Source: Acidobacteriota bacterium (lineage in GTDB: Bacteria > Acidobacteriota > Blastocatellia > Pyrinomonadales > Pyrinomonadaceae). Taken from it: a stretch of 64,000 nucleotides of DNA. The stretch lies in the NCBI GenBank assembly GCA_003222895.1, contig QHXI01000073.1, forward strand, positions 1,880 through 65,879. Direction: 5' to 3'. Shown piece after piece: positions 60,802 to 64,000 of this stretch. The translations under genes were made by a program, and so were the position numbers. Positions within the stretch are counted from its first letter, which is position 1. Every line of letters starts with the position of its first letter. Below the pieces are notes generated by a model. It was not told the DNA's origin, ran no database searches, and saw only the letters and a program-made list of their open reading frames with translations.

Positions 60802-61099
60802 AAACATTTCACCGCCCCATTCCGCCGAAGTCTTTCACTAACAACATTTGAGTTTAGCCTTTAGCCTTTCTGGACGCGACTCTGAAGGGTCGCTCGATGA
60901 GCGGGATTGGACGACGTTCGGAAGAATCACCGTGCCGTTGTCGCCTTTCAGGACGCCGTCGTGCATAAGAGGTCCGAAACTTTTTTCGTAAAATTGGCCA
61001 AAATCTGCGATTTTTAGCAGACTTTACGTCTTGTCTGTGGTATATCTGCCTGCGACAGCTTTCCCATTTTGTTGAATCTTTGGAGGTAGTACACCACAC

Positions 61100-61414
61100 A
61101 TGGCGACTAGCACGGCTACAGGCAAGAAGCGGATGACCCAGTCCGACGTGATCAATTATTTCGCTGAACGGACGGGCATGAAACGCGCTCAAGTCAAACA
61201 GCTATTCGAAGATATTGCCAATCTGGCGACGACCGAAGTCAAGACCAACGGCGAGTTTGTGCTCCCTGGCTTCGGAAAACTCGTTCGATCAGATCGAAAA
61301 GCGCGTGAAGGACGTAATCCGGCAACCGGCGAAACGATTCAAATCCCCGCGAAAACCACTTTAAAGTTTCGCGTTGGTAAGGCGATGAAGGACTCTGTCC
61401 TTCCGAAAAAATAA
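61100..61414 (+). CDS. hup: HU/IHF family histone-like DNA-binding protein
   Basis: 104 aa with a short basic extension (MATSTATGKKR) ahead of the HU core: MTQSDVINYFAERTGMKRAQ, LPGFGKLVRSDRKAREGRNP (beta-arm with the DNA-intercalating Pro of RNPATG), and FRVGKAMKD. It bends and compacts DNA. GGAGG lies at 61082-61086, 13 nt before ATG 61100. The 298-bp gap after tRNA-Pro (60802-61099) holds the promoter; no other gene seen. Confidence 0.92.
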   Translation: MATSTATGKKRMTQSDVINYFAERTGMKRAQVKQLFEDIANLATTEVKTNGEFVLPGFGKLVRSDRKAREGRNPATGETIQIPAKTTLKFRVGKAMKDSVLPKK

Positions 61415-61693
61415 CCGGTTCGGCTTATTTAACACACGTTCTTCGAAGGATCAGCGAAACGTCGGTGAAGTGTCGCCAGATTTGGGGGCACCATCGACGT
61501 TTCGTCTTTTTTGGCAGATTTCTAGAGACCTTCGCTTGATTTGGCGCTTGTTGCCGAACCCATGGGACAGCGTTATTAACATCCCAAAACCGAACGAAAA
61601 AAATCGGGATTATATACTTGACGTTCCCGAAAGGAAGTTTACAAGATGGAACAACGTGACAGGCTATCGAGATTGACAGGTGGAGTAAGATAC
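61415..61693. other. Intergenic region after HU
   Basis: About 280 bp without a supported gene. An open frame at 61470-61676 has no ribosome-binding site, no recognisable domain and unusual composition. No terminator was clear directly after hup. Confidence 0.4.
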
Positions 61694-61733
61694 TAAAAAG
61701 GCGAAAGCCGCGATAGCCTCACGCTTCGCGGCT
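61694..61733 (-). terminator. Rho-independent terminator for the frameshifted minus-strand gene
   Basis: TCGCGGCT/AGCCGCGA (61726-61733 with 61706-61713), an 8-bp stem; on the minus strand it is followed by TTCGCCTTTTT. Confidence 0.7.
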
Positions 61734-61815
61734 AGAGAGTACATTTAGCACTCACTTCTAAGTTGATTGAGATTCTATCAGCTAAGGAGTTGCTATGTAC
61801 ACTCTTTTCTTAACT

Positions 61816-62735
61816 CTAACGTCTTTTCCTACTTGGCGATTTCGGAGTGGAGGGCTTTTCAGATTCGCATTTCGGTATCTGCGTCTCGCATCCTTGGCCT
61901 TCGTTCTTGTGCTCGTACCAGCAAGCACCCGTCTTTGTAATGCGCAGAAGATCAATAGGCTCGCCAACGTAGGCGCTCGCAGTGACACTTTCGAGGAGAA
62001 CCAGAAATCTAACACCGAGAACGTCCCCGAAAGCCTTCCAGAAAGTCGTCTCTCCCCACTCGATTCTGTCGATTGCTTCTCGATGCCCGATAGGATACAT
62101 AAGGAACGCTGTAGCAGGATATTTGAGCGGGCAACCAGTAATCGTTGTGACGAGTTCGGGCGCTCTCGGAGGCAATTCGGATTTTTGAATAAGTGTCTCT
62201 CCTGGAGACAGGTCCATTGCAACATAAGTCGGGATTCCATTCTCAAGTCCGAATACAATGACCTGCAACATAGGTGCACGGAAAAGGGCTTGATGGTAGA
62301 AGGACGGATTCCTGTCACGAATTTTTCCAAGAGTGTAATGAGAGACGGTCGTACAGCTCGTTCAAAGATCGTGACTTTTTCGAGAAGCGTCTTACCTTTC
62401 TTGAAACTTTCGACTGCCATCGCATCAACATCAAAATCGTACTGGCCAGCGATAGCATAGAACGTGGAGTTATCTGCTTGTCGGATTTTGCATTTAAGAG
62501 TTGCCCCAACAGCGACGGGCTCACCAATAATGTTGAGTTGATAATTAACGGCCTTACTATCCGCCCCGACAACTATCGTGCTGGGAGTTCTTCTTATGAC
62601 AATAGTTGTCGCTCTGCCATCGGTTGGAACTGCAATCAACCCGATCACGAGAATCATTACGACGTGACTTTTACGGGAATGCCGGGACAAAGCGGCCCCG
62701 CATTTGTAGATCGGATTAAGCCACGTGTGAGACAT
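61816..62735 (-). pseudogene. Frameshifted exported protein with proteasome-like (Ntn) start
   Basis: Frame A (from 62735; likely start near 62657, MILVIGLIAVPTDGRATTI) encodes a signal-like segment then TTIVIRRTPSTIVVGADSKA, QADNSTFYAIAGQYDFDVDA, EKVTIFERAVRP, resembling the N-terminal strand pattern of Ntn-hydrolases. Frame B (62271-61816) continues MLQVIVFGLENGIPTYVAMD to the end CESEKPSTPKSPSRKRR. The two join if one A is added in the GGAAAAATTC run near 62325: LLEK-IRDRNPSFYHQALFRA. So a single-base slip disrupts the gene, or it is a sequencing error. Confidence 0.7.
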
Positions 62736-62803
62736 CGCAGGAGCCTCCGAAGGAAAGCAGGGTTGAGAGCGAGTGCATTATATCACTGATCCAGATGTGA
62801 AAG

Positions 62804-62950
62804 CTACTTCTTGCGCTTAGTTTTCTTAGCGGATTTCTTTGTGGCCTTTGGCTGTGGCTTGACCATCATTAAGCCTCTCATGGCCTCTGCGGGCTTTAGT
62901 GGATACAGGCTGATAGGTTCTGCGTTCTTAGGTTGATCTCGTTCTTTCAT
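62804..62950 (-). CDS. 48-aa Lys-rich small protein coupled to XRE regulator
   Basis: ATG 62950 opens MKERDQPKNAEPISLYPLKP, AEAMRGLMMVKPQPKATKKS and ends in AKKTKRKK. A central helix with MRGLMMVKP is followed by a strongly basic tail. The start overlaps the stop of the XRE gene (ATGA at 62950-62947), so the pair is translationally coupled. The ISLYPL-xxxEA-LL-xVKP pattern with Lys-rich tail recalls small uncharacterised proteins of environmental bacteria; the basic tail suggests nucleic-acid or partner binding. Confidence 0.65.
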   Translation of the reverse strand: MKERDQPKNAEPISLYPLKPAEAMRGLMMVKPQPKATKKSAKKTKRKK

Positions 62951-63189
62951 GGCAGTTTCATCTTATCATCGACAAGCGTTTCCATCGGAACTTTCGCGAG
63001 CCGCGCGTACTTCAAAACGACAATCAAATCAGGCTCGCGTGTCCCCAGTTCAAAGTTAGAGACCGCCGAATAATGCACCTTCAATCCTAACGCCTTCGTC
63101 ATTTCCGTCTGACTCATTCCAAGCCTCTGCCTGATACGCAATAGCTTACGGCCAAGATGCTTCGGCCTGTTGCGCGGAGTGCGTCCCAT
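62947..63189 (-). CDS. XRE-family HTH regulator, small
   Basis: 80 aa with the helix-turn-helix segment LRIRQRLGMSQTEMTKALGL and AVSNFELGTREPDLIVVLKY (about 17-62), typical of lambda-repressor-like proteins. It likely controls its own operon or the adjacent small gene. ATG 63189 is preceded by a weak site. Its TGA overlaps the start of the 48-aa gene. The pair may be an antitoxin-regulator remnant; no toxin is adjacent. Confidence 0.85.
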   Translation of the reverse strand: MGRTPRNRPKHLGRKLLRIRQRLGMSQTEMTKALGLKVHYSAVSNFELGTREPDLIVVLKYARLAKVPMETLVDDKMKLP

Positions 63190-63344
63190 TAAAACACACT
63201 CCCGCTCTTGCGTGTATATGTATTCTCACATAGACTGTGCGCCGCTTTAGAGGATGGTCGGAGCGCCCGCGTCTTACGGGCGCAAAGCATCAGCCGCTTC
63301 TACCTTGTGGCTTGGTTGGCATAACGGTCAGGTAGGCACAGCAT

Positions 63345-63611
63345 ATGGAAGAAACTCCCGCCACGCAATACTTTTTCTCACCTAACAATGCAATTTATCA
63401 TCTTGTCGAAAGCGAGAATGCGACCCTTTGCGGACGCTACGTTTTAGGCAAGCCAGAGCAACGACGGCGCAGAGACGATCTTCGGATCGTGAATGAGAAG
63501 CCGGAAGGCCGGTTCGTTGCGCTATGTCGCCAGTGTCAGGGCTTGCCGGATTATGAACTAGTCTCGCCTGAGTTGCGTTACAGTAGAATCCTACCCTACC
63601 CGCACTTATAA
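63345..63611 (+). CDS. Hypothetical 88-aa protein
   Basis: 88 aa with LCGRYVLGKPEQRRRRDDLR and CRQCQGLPDYEL; the three Cys (LCG and CRQC) might bind a metal. No family recognised. The stem GCGCCCG/CGGGCGC at about 63263-63283 precedes it. Function unknown; start ATG 63345 is plausible but unsupported by a strong site. Confidence 0.5.
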   Translation: MEETPATQYFFSPNNAIYHLVESENATLCGRYVLGKPEQRRRRDDLRIVNEKPEGRFVALCRQCQGLPDYELVSPELRYSRILPYPHL

Positions 63612-63655
63612 CTATCACCATCGCCAGCTTTGCATTAGAATCCTGCTAACAACTT

Positions 63656-63726
63656 TCGGCTCGCCTAACTCACGTCTAGCTAACGAGAGGAAAGGCCGCG
63701 ACATCCTGACGCGACGGGCGAGCCGA
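63656..63726. other. Structured intergenic hairpin, possible small RNA or regulatory RNA
   Basis: TCGGCTCGCC (63656-63665) is the perfect complement of GGCGAGCCGA (63717-63726). Inner CGTC/GACG (63673-63676 with 63709-63712) could extend pairing. The 51-nt loop includes AACGAGAGGAAAGGCC. It is 34 bp upstream of the next gene and may be its leader. No known RNA family recognised. Confidence 0.5.
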
Positions 63727-63759
63727 TTATCTTTCAGGACTGGCTAACAGGAAAGCTGA

Positions 63760-64000
63760 ATGAAACGAGCGAAGCGGTCCCCGCTAGAGCACGTCAAACA
63801 TCTCATCCAAAAACTGTCGGCAGAAGAACGGCAGCAGATCGTCCCTTTCCTCGCCGAATTCTCAGACAGCGGAGTTCAGTCATACGACCTGACAGAAGAA
63901 ATTGAAGCATTAGAAAAGCACGGGACTAGACTGCCGCCCGAAGGTTCGCACGACAACATAAGCCTAGTATTTATTCGAGACTTAGTTGAAATCTTTCTTG
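63760..64000 (+). CDS. Hypothetical protein, 3'-truncated by window edge
   Basis: ATG 63760 opens a frame that runs to the window end, about 80 residues so far: KRSPLEHVKHLIQKLSAEER, QQIVPFLAEFSDSGVQSYDL, EEIEALEKHGTRLPPEGSHD. The LSAEERQQIVPFLAEF helix pattern occurs in small addiction-type or regulatory proteins. No firm family. GGAAAGC upstream may be the ribosome-binding site. Confidence 0.6.
   Translation, partial: MKRAKRSPLEHVKHLIQKLSAEERQQIVPFLAEFSDSGVQSYDLTEEIEALEKHGTRLPPEGSHDNISLVFIRDLVEIFL

Noticed and set aside
61470-61676. 68-aa open frame after hup
   Set aside because: No ribosome-binding site, no recognisable domain, and it lies in otherwise non-coding sequence.
62315-62735. 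Programmed ribosomal frameshift in the Ntn-like gene
   Set aside because: The A-run is short, there is no convincing downstream pseudoknot or partner motif; a slip mutation or sequencing error is simpler.

Overview
The window looks like chromosomal DNA of an Acidobacteriota member, most likely class Blastocatellia (subdivision 4). The evidence is a VWA protein of the type described as the VWFA-related acidobacterial domain, a fused reductase/ligase/ACP/acyltransferase gene like myxobacterial ElbD (ether-lipid genes are reported from subdivision 4), a pilMNOPQ cluster, a form II cox-type molybdoenzyme operon, moderate-to-high GC, and many GTG/TTG starts. This is inference from gene content; there is no rRNA to confirm it.

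Layout. 1-4644: the distal end of an integron gene-cassette array. Five single-direction cassettes (TPR protein, nucleotidyltransferase, SAP-like protein, secreted alpha/beta hydrolase, and a 51-aa peptide coupled to a DUF4256 protein) are separated by attC sites at 411-516, 965-1106, 1827-1966 and 3679-3786, ending in a half-site at 4620-4644. No integrase lies in the window; by orientation it would be to the left. 4792-7067: small DNA-binding-like and secreted hypothetical proteins. 7489-12316: coxS-coxL-coxM-coxG-like operon. 12360-20420: acid phosphatase, M24 aminopeptidase with a Ser/Thr kinase, a UPF0182 membrane protein and a TatT-like protein. 20550-29015: putative ether-lipid cluster, followed by further lipid genes (diacylglycerol-kinase-like, PlsC-like) to 31932. 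32056-37595: metH, coaD and an aminotransferase. 37699-42526: TonB-domain protein with ECF sigma factor, degenerate M16 protein, ubiE/menE-type methyltransferase. 42797-47101: dipeptide-type ABC permeases, an ABC-2 exporter with a damaged permease gene and an orphan antitoxin. 47108-51862: VWA protein, mtgA, a toxin-antitoxin pair flanked by a duplicated mtgA tail, a broken membrane-protein gene, GtrA and a CDP-alcohol phosphatidyltransferase. 52164-57896: roadblock protein and the type IV pilus alignment/secretin genes. 58354-61414: DUF3352-like protein, rdgB, tRNA-Pro and HU. 61816-64000: small accessory genes, one frameshifted.

Two features go beyond ordinary annotation. First is the cassette array, where cassette 2 shows exact complementarity between its leading edge and its own attC. 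Second is a class of intergenic elements whose arms are built of 7-9-bp words, often inverted, and which abut start or stop codons inside operons. Two of these elements (7948-8381 and 43786-44273) carry a four-helix-bundle gene of the 23S rRNA intervening-sequence type between the arms, so in mRNA they would form stem-flanked intervening sequences. A separate REP-like family (GTCAGTACC plus a GC hairpin) sits between genes, inside attC3, at the coxM 3' end and in frame inside metH.
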